A DNA stretch of 36,095 nucleotides from Welwitschia mirabilis (taxonomy: Eukaryota > Gnetophyta > Gnetopsida > Welwitschiales), in the NCBI GenBank assembly GCA_051453625.1, contig JBOZIK010000001.1, positions 269,566,630-269,602,724 of the forward strand, written 5' to 3'. The translations under genes and the position numbers were made by a program. Positions 10,856 through 20,120 of the stretch are shown here, piece by piece (position 1 is the stretch's first letter; every line of letters begins with the position of its first letter). The notes beneath the pieces were generated by a model. That model saw nothing but the letters and a program-made list of their open reading frames with translations. It was not told the origin of the DNA and did no database searches.

Positions 10856-13199
10856 AATAAAAGCAAGGGTTTGTTGCATTCTTTTTCTTGACAATTAGTC
10901 TTGCTTTTTGCGAGTGAAGCAAAGCTGCATCGCGGAGCGTGGTGAGCTCACATGCACACAAAGCATGCAATTCAAAATTTTTGGGCGTTCATACAATAAT
11001 ATCTCAGACATGCATACAAATCTTTCAATAATCATGGTCATTCCTCCATTAGCATCAATAAAGACAGTTTTTAGTTGTAGACTTGACATTTTTGTTTTAG
11101 TGGAAGCACTTGTGCACAATAAAGAAGATTCGTTTAGTTAACAAATTTGACAGCCAAAATAGTAACCTTTGAAAGATTAAAGTGGAGGACTTGCTCTATA
11201 CGTGAGGTCTTGACTCTATACGTGAGGTCTTGAATTGCTCATTCAAGAGCAAGAGCAACACCTACTTTTGTTGCCTTTAATGAACAAAACAAAATGGACC
11301 AAAAGGCTCTAGCAATCTCCTTTGAGAAAAAAAAGTAGTTAAAAATCTAGCACTATAGTGGCTAGCGCACCATTACGAATAGAAATGTTAGCCCTCCAAA
11401 ATAGGTGTTGTACAAGATGCAAAATAGTAATGCTTCCAATTTCTTCCCTCAGCTTGCAAGCAACTACTTTTTGCCTAAAGGTTTTCAGAAGGTAAAAGGT
11501 TCCACCTTGGAAAAAGCCTAAAACATTAACGGCTAAAGGAAAAAGGAAGGTGGAATCATCTTAGCATGATAAAGGCATGGTTACCCCAAGTCCTTCACCA
11601 TTAAGGGGCCAAAAAAATGGGATATGCAAATAATAGTACACTGATTAAATAGGCAGCAAATATGATCATCCAAGCAACTACTTGTCCTGACAAACACAAG
11701 CCTACTCTTTTTGAGTTGGCTCAACTTAGCGACTACCAACTACTAGTCACCCCTTCAACAAGTGGCAACTAGTCGCTACTTTAAGATCAAAAAAAGGAAG
11801 AAGAAAGAAAGGTTAAAAAGGTCACACCCAGGAGACATGTAGTGATTTTTTTTTAAAGTCTTGTTTCCTTACCATTTCCTTACTGTTAGATGCATGCTAT
11901 TACCATCCGCAGTATCTCACGCATAAGAAGCAGGCAGATAGTAGCTCAATAATGCAATTGAGCAACTGAAAATTTGAAAAGATCATATCATGAATTCAAT
12001 CTTCAAAGTTTGAACATCTAACCATCAAGTTCAACATTTCAAGTCATTTCTAAATTAGAACTTCATACATGGTGTTCATCAATTAGCTAAGGATCTCTGT
12101 TGCTTCGACGAAAGTTGATATGCCATTTAATAACTAACATGGTGCTCACAAGCCTCCTCATGTGCTAATGTGGTGGAAATTGAGAATATTTGACAGAAAA
12201 TTTATGTTAACAAAAATGACACAATGGACACTGATATTATTCTTAACAAAAACTTTTTGTCAATAGTGATATCACCATCCATTGTGTTCTTCTCATCTTG
12301 GTTGTTGTCCACTCGCACCATCGCTTCTTAACACTCAAGAATAGTTTCCCACACTATGAGATGTTATTTCAGTTTCAAAAGAATAGTTGAGCACTTGGAG
12401 AAAAGAGCAAACTTTGGTTGCTTCACAAACAAGATGTATAAATTATTTTTTGCAAATTTTCCAATTGTTTTTTTTTGTGCAATCTCGGTGTTAAATGCTA
12501 TCCTATGCCTAACTAAATTGCCTTCAAGCATTTATAAGCCTTATAGGCATCTTTCAAGCTCCTGCAGAATTCAAAGTTATCACTGAAACGCAAAAAGCAG
12601 AAGAACATAGGAACCTAAACCACAGATATTCATAATTTCTTTTGCAAGCTACAAAAGTTTTTCAATAATGTTAGTCTGTTTCATGGAAAAATCTGACATT
12701 TGCATTTTTCTTATTTTTTTTCATATTTTTCACCCATTACAATTCTAATAGCTCCAAGGTAAAAATCTACTAAAAGTGAAAGAAGTCACAGAGAAAGAGG
12801 GCAATGCTTTATTGCTCAATCACACCTTTTTCTATGAGTCTACCTTAAAGAAAGATGAAGCCACAATCAAGTCTGGTCTCTTGAAACTGAAAAATAAATG
12901 TCAATACATGCATGTCAACAATATTTAACAGAAGCAGCTCATAAACTTCTCCAAATTATAGGGTGAAATACAACTCATTTAACCTTATAGTAATTTTTCA
13001 AAAACCAAGTTATGATAATTTGTTAAGTTGACAATTTTTATCCTTCATTTCTTTTTGGATCATAGCTTGTTGATCATCAAGATTCTTCCTTAATTTTGAT
13101 TACAAATCAAGTTCACTATGGATCATTTCGAGCATCAAAAATTAATTACTAGTAATTTACATGTCTGACAAAAATAGATTGAAGTAATAGTTTCCCCCA
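10856..13199. other. Unassigned AT-rich region
   Basis: No gene is recognised on either strand. Open frames near 10895-11141 and 12356-12586 carry no motif. The region includes a 20-bp direct tandem duplication at 11194-11233 and polypurine or polypyrimidine runs. Parts of 12230-12600 look faintly exon-like on the minus strand, but no family could be named. Confidence 0.4.
11194..11233. repeat. Exact 20-bp tandem duplication
   Basis: The 20 bases CTCTATACGTGAGGTCTTGA occur twice head to tail (11194-11213 and 11214-11233) without mismatch. Neither copy lies in a recognised gene. Confidence 0.9.
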
Positions 13200-13465
13200 T
13201 GACAAATAGGATGACTCACTAGGACCAAAGTGGAAGGTAAGCAGCATAGGGTTTAGGGTTTGACAACTGAGTCGAGCTAGGCCATGAGCATGGCAGGCAT
13301 TCCTACCCCAGGAGGTCAAAGTCTATGGTGAAGGGGTTGTCCTGAGAGGTAGGTGTGGTTGCACTGCGCAGAGGACAATGAAAGGAAGAGGCTTTGGTTC
13401 CCAGGGAGCAGAATAGCAGCACGTGGATCACTTATGGCAACCATTTTGCTAGAGCATAGCGTTTC

Positions 13466-14250
13466 ATGGCCTATCAAGCCATGAACTTCTACCAGAAGGA
13501 TGGCAAGTTCAAGATTATGGTAGCACCAAAGCATTGCATTGACATGGAGGGAAAGGTGAAGTATAGCGTCGTTGGTAGATTTGTTTCATCATCTCCTCGA
13601 CTGAGTATGGATGCCATCAAAAAGTGGGTGGCGCTTAGGTGGACAACGATTCAAGAGGCTCAGATAGTCACCTGGGCAGAGGGCATAGTGCTCTTCAAGT
13701 GTGTTTTGGATGAAGACCTTGTGATTTTTTAACGCTTATGGCCTAGCCCTTGCATGGTGGAAGCTGTGAGAAGATGTCACAAAGATTTTTCAGAAACTAC
13801 CCCCTCTGGGTGCATGGGAAAGGTGTTAGCCTTTCCCTCTGGAATCACGCTTTTACTAAGGATCTGGTGGTGCAATTCGGAGAGCTAATCAAGCTTGATC
13901 CAATTACTCTCAGCGGGACGTGCACGGTCCTCATCATATTTTGTTCCTAGATTGAAATAAAACTCATAAGGAAGTTAAGGAATTTCAAGATATTACATAG
14001 GTACAGACCTAACCTTTGTTTAGCATTTGGACATTCAGTGAAGTTTTGCCCTAAACTTAAAGATTCCTTTATGATAGATACAGTAGGAAAGGACACAAAC
14101 AAAAAAGGTGTACTCTAAAAGCCTATAATAGCTGTAGAAAGTTCCAGCATTTAGGTGAAAACTACAAATTTAATAAAATTAGGAAAGGGGATTTTCAAAT
14201 AGTCCAACAAAAAAGAAAAATTGAAACCAGGTTAAGTCACAGAATAAAAT
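13466..14250 (+). pseudogene. LINE ORF1 pseudogene (DUF4283 and knuckle-like region)
   Basis: ORF1 proteins of plant L1 elements bind the element RNA. The reading frame from 13466 gives VVGRFVSSSP followed by a helix with KKWVALRW and a hydrophobic GIVLFKC block, the DUF4283 signature. After a stop and shift near 13732, the frame at about 13750-13950 contains YPLWVHGKGVSLSLWN and FGELIKLDP, matching the usual 'PVWVRLPGLPLHLW... GRFIKVD' region. A His-rich basic block (KGHKQKRC) at about 14080-14115 could be a degenerate zinc knuckle. The ATG at 13466 is the first in the readable frame and may not be the true start. Confidence 0.7.
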
Positions 14251-14495
14251 GGATGGAAAGGGTTTGAAGAAGGAAAGGGTAGAGAGGCCTAAACAAAACC
14301 CCCAACTTAAATAGGCAGAGTTTCAAGGAAAAGCAAAAGTAGCAGCAAAATAACCAATAAAGCAAAGTAATAGGTTTTAGAAGAGGAATCTCCCACAAAA
14401 AAGGAGAACAAGAATGGACAAGTAAAAAATCAAGATAGGTAGTAGTGCCCTAAAGTCAAAGACTTGTTGAAGGTGTTACAAGAAGGAAAGAGGCA

Positions 14496-15060
14496 GTGGA
14501 AAATATAGCCAATGGATCCAAGCGGACTCCGTTGGACATTTCCAAGGCTAGTAAGAAAATGTTTCAAATAAAGACCCTGAGTTGGAATATTAGGGGTTTC
14601 AAGGCAGCCCCTATGGTGCAGGTACTAAATGAATTTATTCTTAGCCATAAGTTTGATATTATTTATCCACAACAAACAAAAACTCAGTCAATAGATAGTT
14701 TGGGAACCCTCTTTCGTAAGGGGTTACATGCAACTAAAATTAAAACTTCGCATTGGTTCCAAACCTTTATTATGAAAGATTACTGGCTTATTAGTCTATA
14801 TACACCCCAGCAAGTAGGGGAACGAATAAGAATATGGGACATGCTACAAGAGAAAATCATTGGCAAAAAGTGCACTATTATTGGGGACTTTAACTAGACT
14901 CGTTTCAAGTGGGAAAAACAAGGGGAGGGGAAGTGAAACCCGATAGGGACCCAGGAACTTGACAGCTTCATCTCCAAGCTTAATGTTGTCGATCTTCCTA
15001 TTCAAAAAACCTAGTTTATGTGGTTCAATAGAAGACAAATAAAGGGTAAGTAGAATAGAT
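14496..15060 (+). pseudogene. LINE ORF2 endonuclease domain remnant
   Basis: The apurinic-type endonuclease nicks target DNA to prime reverse transcription. The frame from 14496 reads through TLSWNIRGFK (about 14575-14604), the N-terminal strand of this fold. In the position of the usual Q-E-T-K motif it has PQQTKT, so the metal-binding glutamate is replaced. It continues through WLISLYTPQ to IIGDFN at about 14877-14894, where a stop ends the frame. FMWFNRRQ, the block normally read as FTWSN, follows at about 15015-15040. Loss of the glutamate and the stop both predict an inactive enzyme. Confidence 0.78.
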
Positions 15061-15530
15061 AGAACTTGAGTGTCTACAAATTGGTTTACTGAAACAAATT
15101 AGATGTTAGAAGGAGAAGGAAGATGGTGATTTGATCATATATGCCTATTCTCTTATCTACTGACAACAACAAACCAACAAAGAACCAGGTTGCATTTCAA
15201 TTGGCCTAGTTGCAAGAAAAGAAACTTGTGGATTTTATCAAAAACAATTGGCAAAACTATGAAGGGAATCCAATTATAGCTCTTTAAAGGAATTTCACTC
15301 ATCTAAAGATATCTTTTAAAAACTCAAGCAAATGCTAANNNNNNNNNNGCTAAGGGAAGAAAGTAGATAAGAAGAACGTGCTAAAGTACGAGCTAAGAAA
15401 CATTCAGCTTAGGCAAAAAAAAGGCGAAGATTTTCTGTCAGGAGAATGGGAGAAATTGTGGGAGCTTCATTTCATCTGTAAACAGGAGGAAATTTACTAG
15501 CAACAAAGACCTCATATCAACTTGCTAAAG
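15061..15530 (+). pseudogene. LINE ORF2 endonuclease-RT linker remnant
   Basis: The segment joins the endonuclease and RT regions and is the right length for the linker of a plant L1 ORF2. Translation gives scraps such as NQVAFQLA and NWQNYEG with several stops. A 10-N run falls at 15339-15348. Confidence 0.5.
15339..15348. other. Assembly gap (10 N)
   Basis: A short unsequenced run in the LINE linker between endonuclease and RT. Confidence 0.95.
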
Positions 15531-15539
15531 GACAGCGAT

Positions 15540-16640
15540 AAACACACTAAATATTTTTTCAACGTGGCTAATTAAAGGAGGCAATCCAATGGGATCTCCA
15601 AAAAAAAGGTTGGTGAAGAGACTATTCAAGAAGACAAAATCCCGAATGTTTTCATAGAAAACTTGTAGCACTTATGGACAGCCAAAACACATAGAAATTT
15701 CTTACGGTTGTAGACAATCATGAAGAGGCCATGGAGTCCTTACGCCCCCTACTCGGCAAGAAATTTGGAATGTTCTCAACAAGAGATTTGGAATGTTCCC
15801 ACAAAATGAAATTTCAAAGGAGTCCAGGTCCGAATGGATGGCCAGTCGAATTTTACAAGANNNNNNNNNNCTAGGCATCCATATTCAGAGAGCCTTTAAT
15901 TGGGTTTTAAATATAGGCAAAATTCCCCACAACTAGAATAATACCAATGCTATCATGATTCCAAAAAACAAGTAGAGGCATCAAAGGTCCAAGACTATGG
16001 CCTAATCGATGTGTGCAATGTCATTTCAAGTTGTTTTCCACAATCTTTGTCAAAAGGATAAGACCATACCTTTCCTCAGTAGTAAGAGGGAATCAAGTTA
16101 AATTCCTAGAATGCAAGGGGATTATAGACCAAGTCATTCTTAACCATGAAATTTTCCATTCCCTATCCATGGGAAGAATCAGGAGTTGCATCCTCAAACT
16201 CGATATTAACAAGGCTTATGAGTATTTCCTGGAAGTCTCTTGAATGTGTTTTGAGAAAGCTTTCCAAGAAAAATTTATTGAGCTTATTTTGCATATGCAA
16301 AGTTCAGCAAGATTCAGCGTCAAGTTCAAACAACAGATTCATCAGTAGTTTTCCATAGCAAGATGTCTAAGACAAAGAGACCTTTTGGCTCTCTATTTAT
16401 TTATTATTGCAATCAATTGCCTACAAGACTATCTAAGAGAGGAGGGAAGTACAAGCATAAACATTGATGGCCTCAACTTCCTATGTAATCACTTCATCGA
16501 CGACAGGGTAATATTTTCAAAAGCCGACATTCAACAAATCAAAGCCATTAAAAGAGGCTTGGACATGTTTGGGCAAGATTTGGGTTTATTCATTAACTAG
16601 TCCAAAAGCAGAGCTTATTATACTCAGAATTGCAGAGTGT
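15540..16640 (+). pseudogene. LINE ORF2 reverse transcriptase remnant
   Basis: The RT copies the LINE transcript at the nicked target. Readable blocks in order are SPGPNGWPVEFYK (about 15822-15860), a 10-N gap, IDVCNV near 16010, a KRIRPYLSSVVRGNQ block (about 16053-16097), EIFHSL, LKLDINKAYE (about 16195-16222) and YLFIIAINCLQ (about 16391-16425). The catalytic box, usually FADD, reads HFIDDRVIFS at about 16492-16520, so both aspartates survive. The frame changes repeatedly, and stops such as the one after FIN at 16600 confirm a pseudogene. Confidence 0.8.
15861..15870. other. Assembly gap (10 N)
   Basis: A short unsequenced run inside the LINE RT, directly after the VEFYK block. Confidence 0.95.
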
Positions 16641-17330
16641 TCAGGAGGTGATTTGCAAGATGTTAAAATTCAAGGAGACGAGGACAAGGACACCTACCTA
16701 GGAATCCCCATGTTTAATTGGAGGTATTTAAGAACTTTGCTAGGTTTAATCCCAAAGTTCGAGAGGAGGTGCAATAATTGGGTTTGTCTATTTCTTTCTA
16801 GTGAAAAAAAAATCATTTTGGCTACTGCAGTTTTGACAACTATAACAACGCACAACATTGCTAAAGGAACGCCACCAGAGTAAATCAAGAAGTTGCTCAA
16901 AAGGATTATTCGCAATTTCATTTGGGGAGGTGGAAAAGGGGGTGGCAGATACCATGCGGCAACTTGCGAAGACATTGCCAAGCTGATAGAGTCTACAGGT
17001 TAGGGGATTCAAAATGCAAAGGACTATACCCTTTTAGCTCAAATAAAGACTATTGAAAAATTAGAAGCAAGGGGTAAATCTCCCTAGATGAGGATTTTGA
17101 GGCGAATATATTCAGACTGGGAATTCAAGCAGGGGCATTGACCATTCTAGGTATCGATCTGTAAAGGAAGGAGGGAGCTAGCGACCTAACTCACCTAGAA
17201 GCTAGGTAAGGGAAACACTTCCTTCTAGAAATCAAGAATTTTAAATGGCCCAACCTTAAAGACTTGGAATAGTTTGGCCAGTAAAGACTAGCTGAAAAAA
17301 CATGTAGANNNNNNNNNNNNNNNNNNNNNN
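16640..17330 (+). pseudogene. LINE ORF2 C-terminal region remnant
   Basis: After RT the frame gives DTYLGIPMFN, RRCNNWVCLFLSSEKKI and, with a stop, IRNFIWGGGKGGGRYH at about 16904-16950, the standard post-RT block of plant L1 ORF2. GIQNAKDYTLLAQI follows at about 17003-17045. No complete zf-RVT cysteine cluster is visible before the 23-N run at 17309. The region is frame-broken but easily recognisable. Confidence 0.72.
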
Positions 17331-17331
17331 N
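17309..17331. other. Assembly gap (23 N)
   Basis: A short unsequenced run in the LINE C-terminal region. Confidence 0.95.
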
Positions 17332-17635
17332 GCAAAGGGTTTCTCCCTAGAAGTGGAGACTAGAGAATTGACGATGTTGTCCTAGCTTCAAATGAACTTA
17401 GAACTAGATGGATCCCAATGAGAGGATATAGCTTAGACAAAAGAATGACTAACAAGGAACCCTTCACTCAGACAAAAGAATGACTAACAAGGAACCCTTC
17501 ACTCCGAAGAGATTTATGTTGCTCGAGTACAAGAAGGACCCCCTCCTATGCAAAGTTTGGAAGATCTATCTAATAAGGAAACACAGAGTTATTAAGTGGT
17601 TCCAGCTAAAGGACAAACTCTAATAGCTATTAGCT
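17332..17635 (+). pseudogene. LINE 3' coding remnant up to gap
   Basis: Sequence continues after a 23-N run with scraps of the same reading direction and no complete motif. It contains the exact 35-bp duplication described separately and ends at a 100-N gap. Membership of the LINE is inferred from position. Confidence 0.4.
17435..17504. repeat. Exact 35-bp tandem duplication
   Basis: The 35-base segment beginning AGACAAAAGAATGACTAACA occurs at 17435-17469 and 17470-17504 with no mismatch. Within a heavily decayed LINE this implies a recent slippage event, or an artefact of assembly close to the 17636 gap. Confidence 0.92.
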
Positions 17636-17735
17636 NNNNNNNNNNNNNNNNNNNNNNNNNNNNNNNNNNNNNNNNNNNNNNNNNNNNNNNNNNNNNNNNN
17701 NNNNNNNNNNNNNNNNNNNNNNNNNNNNNNNNNNN
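17636..17735. other. Assembly gap (exactly 100 N)
   Basis: The round length suggests a placeholder of unknown true size. It separates the LINE from the tail of an LTR, so most of the left LTR may be hidden here. Confidence 0.95.
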
Positions 17736-17898
17736 CAAAACCACTATAAAATCGTGGTGCACTCTTTCTATTTGTTTGAATTTGTTTTATTGGGTTAATG
17801 ATTGAGTAATTTCTGATTTACATTCTCAAGCAAAGTTCTGATTTTAGTTAAGTAATTAAATTTTATAGTGGTTTTAGGGTGCCTGTACGATCCTAACA
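17736..17898 (+). repeat. Left LTR, 3' portion only
   Basis: This ends with the same 23 bases as the right LTR (AGGGTGCCTGTACGATCCTAACA) and so marks the end of the left LTR at 17898. The bases just before it differ from the right LTR: here there is a 16-base perfect inverted repeat (17737-17752 and 17860-17875), and in the right LTR a C12 run. No tRNA-primer site of the TGGTATCAGAGC type follows 17898. Confidence 0.6.
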
Positions 17899-18040
17899 CA
17901 TGATTTTGCTATTCAGAAGAAAGAGGAACTTGTTAAAGTTCCCAAACCATTGGGTCTCTATTCACTGAAGAAGATGAACATTTTCTCTGAGACTATTGGC
18001 CCGACTCCTCCTCCAAAGAAGAAACAAAGAACTGAAGAAG
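17899..18040 (+). other. Unassigned open frame next to left LTR
   Basis: A frame without stops runs into the N gap, reading through GLYSLKKMNIFSETIG and a basic, proline-rich PPPKKKQRTEE. No family is recognised. It could be part of an element-encoded protein or unrelated DNA brought in by rearrangement, because the expected primer-binding site is missing. Confidence 0.35.
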
Positions 18041-18939
18041 NNNNNNNNNNNNNNNNNNNNNNNNNNNNNNNNNNNNNNNNNNNNNNNNNNNNNNNNNNNN
18101 NNNNNNNNNNNNNNNNNNNNNNNNNNNNNNNNNNNNNNNNNNNNNNNNNNNNNNNNNNNNNNNNNNNNNNNNNNNNNNNNNNNNNNNNNNNNNNNNNNNN
18201 NNNNNNNNNNNNNNNNNNNNNNNNNNNNNNNNNNNNNNNNNNNNNNNNNNNNNNNNNNNNNNNNNNNNNNNNNNNNNNNNNNNNNNNNNNNNNNNNNNNN
18301 NNNNNNNNNNNNNNNNNNNNNNNNNNNNNNNNNNNNNNNNNNNNNNNNNNNNNNNNNNNNNNNNNNNNNNNNNNNNNNNNNNNNNNNNNNNNNNNNNNNN
18401 NNNNNNNNNNNNNNNNNNNNNNNNNNNNNNNNNNNNNNNNNNNNNNNNNNNNNNNNNNNNNNNNNNNNNNNNNNNNNNNNNNNNNNNNNNNNNNNNNNNN
18501 NNNNNNNNNNNNNNNNNNNNNNNNNNNNNNNNNNNNNNNNNNNNNNNNNNNNNNNNNNNNNNNNNNNNNNNNNNNNNNNNNNNNNNNNNNNNNNNNNNNN
18601 NNNNNNNNNNNNNNNNNNNNNNNNNNNNNNNNNNNNNNNNNNNNNNNNNNNNNNNNNNNNNNNNNNNNNNNNNNNNNNNNNNNNNNNNNNNNNNNNNNNN
18701 NNNNNNNNNNNNNNNNNNNNNNNNNNNNNNNNNNNNNNNNNNNNNNNNNNNNNNNNNNNNNNNNNNNNNNNNNNNNNNNNNNNNNNNNNNNNNNNNNNNN
18801 NNNNNNNNNNNNNNNNNNNNNNNNNNNNNNNNNNNNNNNNNNNNNNNNNNNNNNNNNNNNNNNNNNNNNNNNNNNNNNNNNNNNNNNNNNNNNNNNNNNN
18901 NNNNNNNNNNNNNNNNNNNNNNNNNNNNNNNNNNNNNNN
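18041..18939. other. Assembly gap (899 N)
   Basis: Unsequenced interior of the Sirevirus-like element. A full-length element would need several kilobases here, so either the gap size is wrong or the element is internally deleted. Confidence 0.95.
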
Positions 18940-19186
18940 ATATATTTTACTCTCATTTTCACTGATGACAAAAGGGGAGAAACATAGAAATTATTTTTGT
19001 ATTTTATTTTACACTAATGATAAAACAACTGGAGATTTGCTTTTAGAACAGGTATCCATAAATTATGTGGAGCATCTATTTCAGCTAGTTTTATGAGTTA
19101 CTTATCTATGGGGTAGAAAATTTGTTTTCTTCCTACAACTTACAAATCAAGTATATCGTGCGCATTTCCAGAGTTTGTCATCATTG
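18940..19186 (+). other. Sirevirus-like 3' untranslated segment
   Basis: This AT-rich segment leads to the polypurine tract. It contains an upstream polypurine-like block at 18963-18981 (GATGACAAAAGGGGAGAAA) that resembles the main tract, and further on TTTGTCATCATTG. No reading frame of note crosses it. Confidence 0.5.
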
Positions 19187-19199
19187 AAAAGGGGGAGAT
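19187..19199 (+). promoter_or_regulatory. Polypurine tract (plus-strand primer)
   Basis: AAAAGGGGGAGAT lies directly before the TGTTACAACA start of the right LTR. This is the standard place and form of a Copia polypurine tract, which primes plus-strand cDNA synthesis. Confidence 0.85.
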
Positions 19200-19262
19200 T
19201 GTTACAACAAATATTTTCAATGATGAAGTTTTTAGCTTAAGAAAACAAGATTTCTCCAAATT

Positions 19263-19585
19263 GGGACGTCTGACCTGTCTAATTGGGACGCCCGGCATTT
19301 CACGCGGTTTTTTGTATTGGGACATCCGTCCTGAGTAATCGGGACGTCCGGAGCTGTACTCGGTTTTATATACAGGGACGTCCGACCATGTTCATAGATT
19401 TATTCTACTGGGACATCCATCCTGTCAAGTTGGGACATCCAACCCTGTATATGGACTTTCGTACTAGGACATCCGACCTTGGAAACAGGGACGTCCGACG
19501 CTGTATTCGGTTGCCCAGAAACGAAGATTAAAAAACCGGGACGTCCAACCCTTGTCGATGGGACGTCCGAGGATATATTCGTTGA
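19263..19585. repeat. Tandem 56-bp units of paired GGGACGTCCG palindromes
   Basis: Eleven copies of a decamer close to GGGACGTCCG start at 19263, 19285, 19319, 19341, 19375, 19410, 19432, 19466, 19488, 19538 and 19560. They occur in pairs 22 bases apart, and pairs recur every 56 bases. Exceptions are a 35-base half unit at 19375-19409 that keeps one motif, and a 72-base unit at 19466-19537. The core GGACGTCC is a perfect palindrome containing ACGT. Repeated palindromes are known in Sirevirus LTRs, and a role as protein-binding sites is an inference. Confidence 0.9.
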
Positions 19586-19654
19586 CACGAAAATATAGCT
19601 GTTGAAAGACGTTAACTGCGGTTTCCCACCTCCAACGGCTCTACTTTATCTTGT

Positions 19655-19670
19655 ATCTATATATACCTCC
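19655..19670 (+). promoter_or_regulatory. Possible LTR TATA box
   Basis: CTATATATACCTCC lies about 80 bases after the palindrome array, inside the right LTR. Its position downstream of a motif array and upstream of the U5-like pyrimidine end fits an LTR promoter. No start site can be confirmed. Confidence 0.45.
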
Positions 19671-19788
19671 ATCTAATGGATTGAAGCATATTTTGCTTAC
19701 CTAGAGAAAATATCACTTGAAGGAACTTATGTCAATATACAAAGATCTGGACTGAACTTGTGCAATCACTCATCATCATCAAGGACTT

Positions 19789-20057
19789 NNNNNNNNNNNN
19801 NNNNNNNNNNNNNNNNNNNNNNNNNNNNNNNNNNNNNNNNNNNNNNNNNNNNNNNNNNNNNNNNNNNNNNNNNNNNNNNNNNNNNNNNNNNNNNNNNNNN
19901 NNNNNNNNNNNNNNNNNNNNNNNNNNNNNNNNNNNNNNNNNNNNNNNNNNNNNNNNNNNNNNNNNNNNNNNNNNNNNNNNNNNNNNNNNNNNNNNNNNNN
20001 NNNNNNNNNNNNNNNNNNNNNNNNNNNNNNNNNNNNNNNNNNNNNNNNNNNNNNNNN
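19789..20057. other. Assembly gap (269 N)
   Basis: Unsequenced part of the right LTR. It covers the segment that would align with the inverted-repeat region of the left LTR. Confidence 0.95.
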
Positions 20058-20120
20058 AGAATATCGTTATCACCCTATTCACCCCCCCCCCCCTCTAGGG
20101 TGCCTGTACGATCCTAACAA

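Larger units (their letters stand above)
13200..17635 (+). mobile_element. Plant L1-type LINE retrotransposon relic
   Basis: On the plus strand an ORF1-like DUF4283 protein with a basic knuckle region is followed by an ORF2-like protein with AP endonuclease, reverse transcriptase and the usual C-terminal region. This is the plant L1 order. Copies have many stops and two 10-N runs plus a 23-N run. The 3' end and poly(A) tail are not visible, because a 100-N gap starts at 17636. The 5' end is an estimate, since LINEs have no terminal repeats and no target duplication could be found. Confidence 0.8.
17736..20119 (+). mobile_element. Sirevirus-like Copia LTR element, mostly unsequenced
   Basis: Two segments share the same LTR 3' terminus, AGGGTGCCTGTACGATCCTAACA, at 17876-17898 and 20097-20119. 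The right LTR begins TGTTACAACA after the polypurine tract AAAAGGGGGAGAT. The pyrimidine run with CTCTAGGG near the LTR end, a second polypurine-like block (GATGACAAAAGGGGAGAAA, 18963-18981) upstream of the main tract, and a palindrome array in the LTR all recall Sireviruses. No pol domain is readable, because 899 bases of the interior are N. The lineage is inferred; the LTR pair is seen. Confidence 0.65.
19200..20119 (+). repeat. Right LTR, 920 bp, with internal gap
   Basis: It starts TGTTACAACA and ends GATCCTAACA, so it has TG...CA ends, and it directly follows a polypurine tract. It holds the 56-bp palindrome array (19263-19585), a possible TATA region (CTATATATACC near 19657-19667), a 269-N gap and, near the end, C12 followed by CTCTAGGG at 20082-20100. 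The pyrimidine run before the LTR end is a known trait of many plant Copia LTRs. The target duplication could not be tested, as the left LTR start is hidden. Confidence 0.8.

Noticed and set aside
12230-12600. Possible minus-strand host gene exon
   Set aside because: The translation gives short open pieces without a recognisable domain, and no convincing splice pattern could be fixed.
13316-13534. A 72-codon minus-strand frame at the LINE 5' side
   Set aside because: It is antisense to the start of LINE ORF1, where the plus-strand frame has clear DUF4283 similarity.
17958-18987. Very long open frames across 17.95-19.1 kb, 33.66-34.67 kb and 19.73-20.12 kb
   Set aside because: They consist almost entirely of unknown residues from N runs. 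Only the sequenced flanks carry information.
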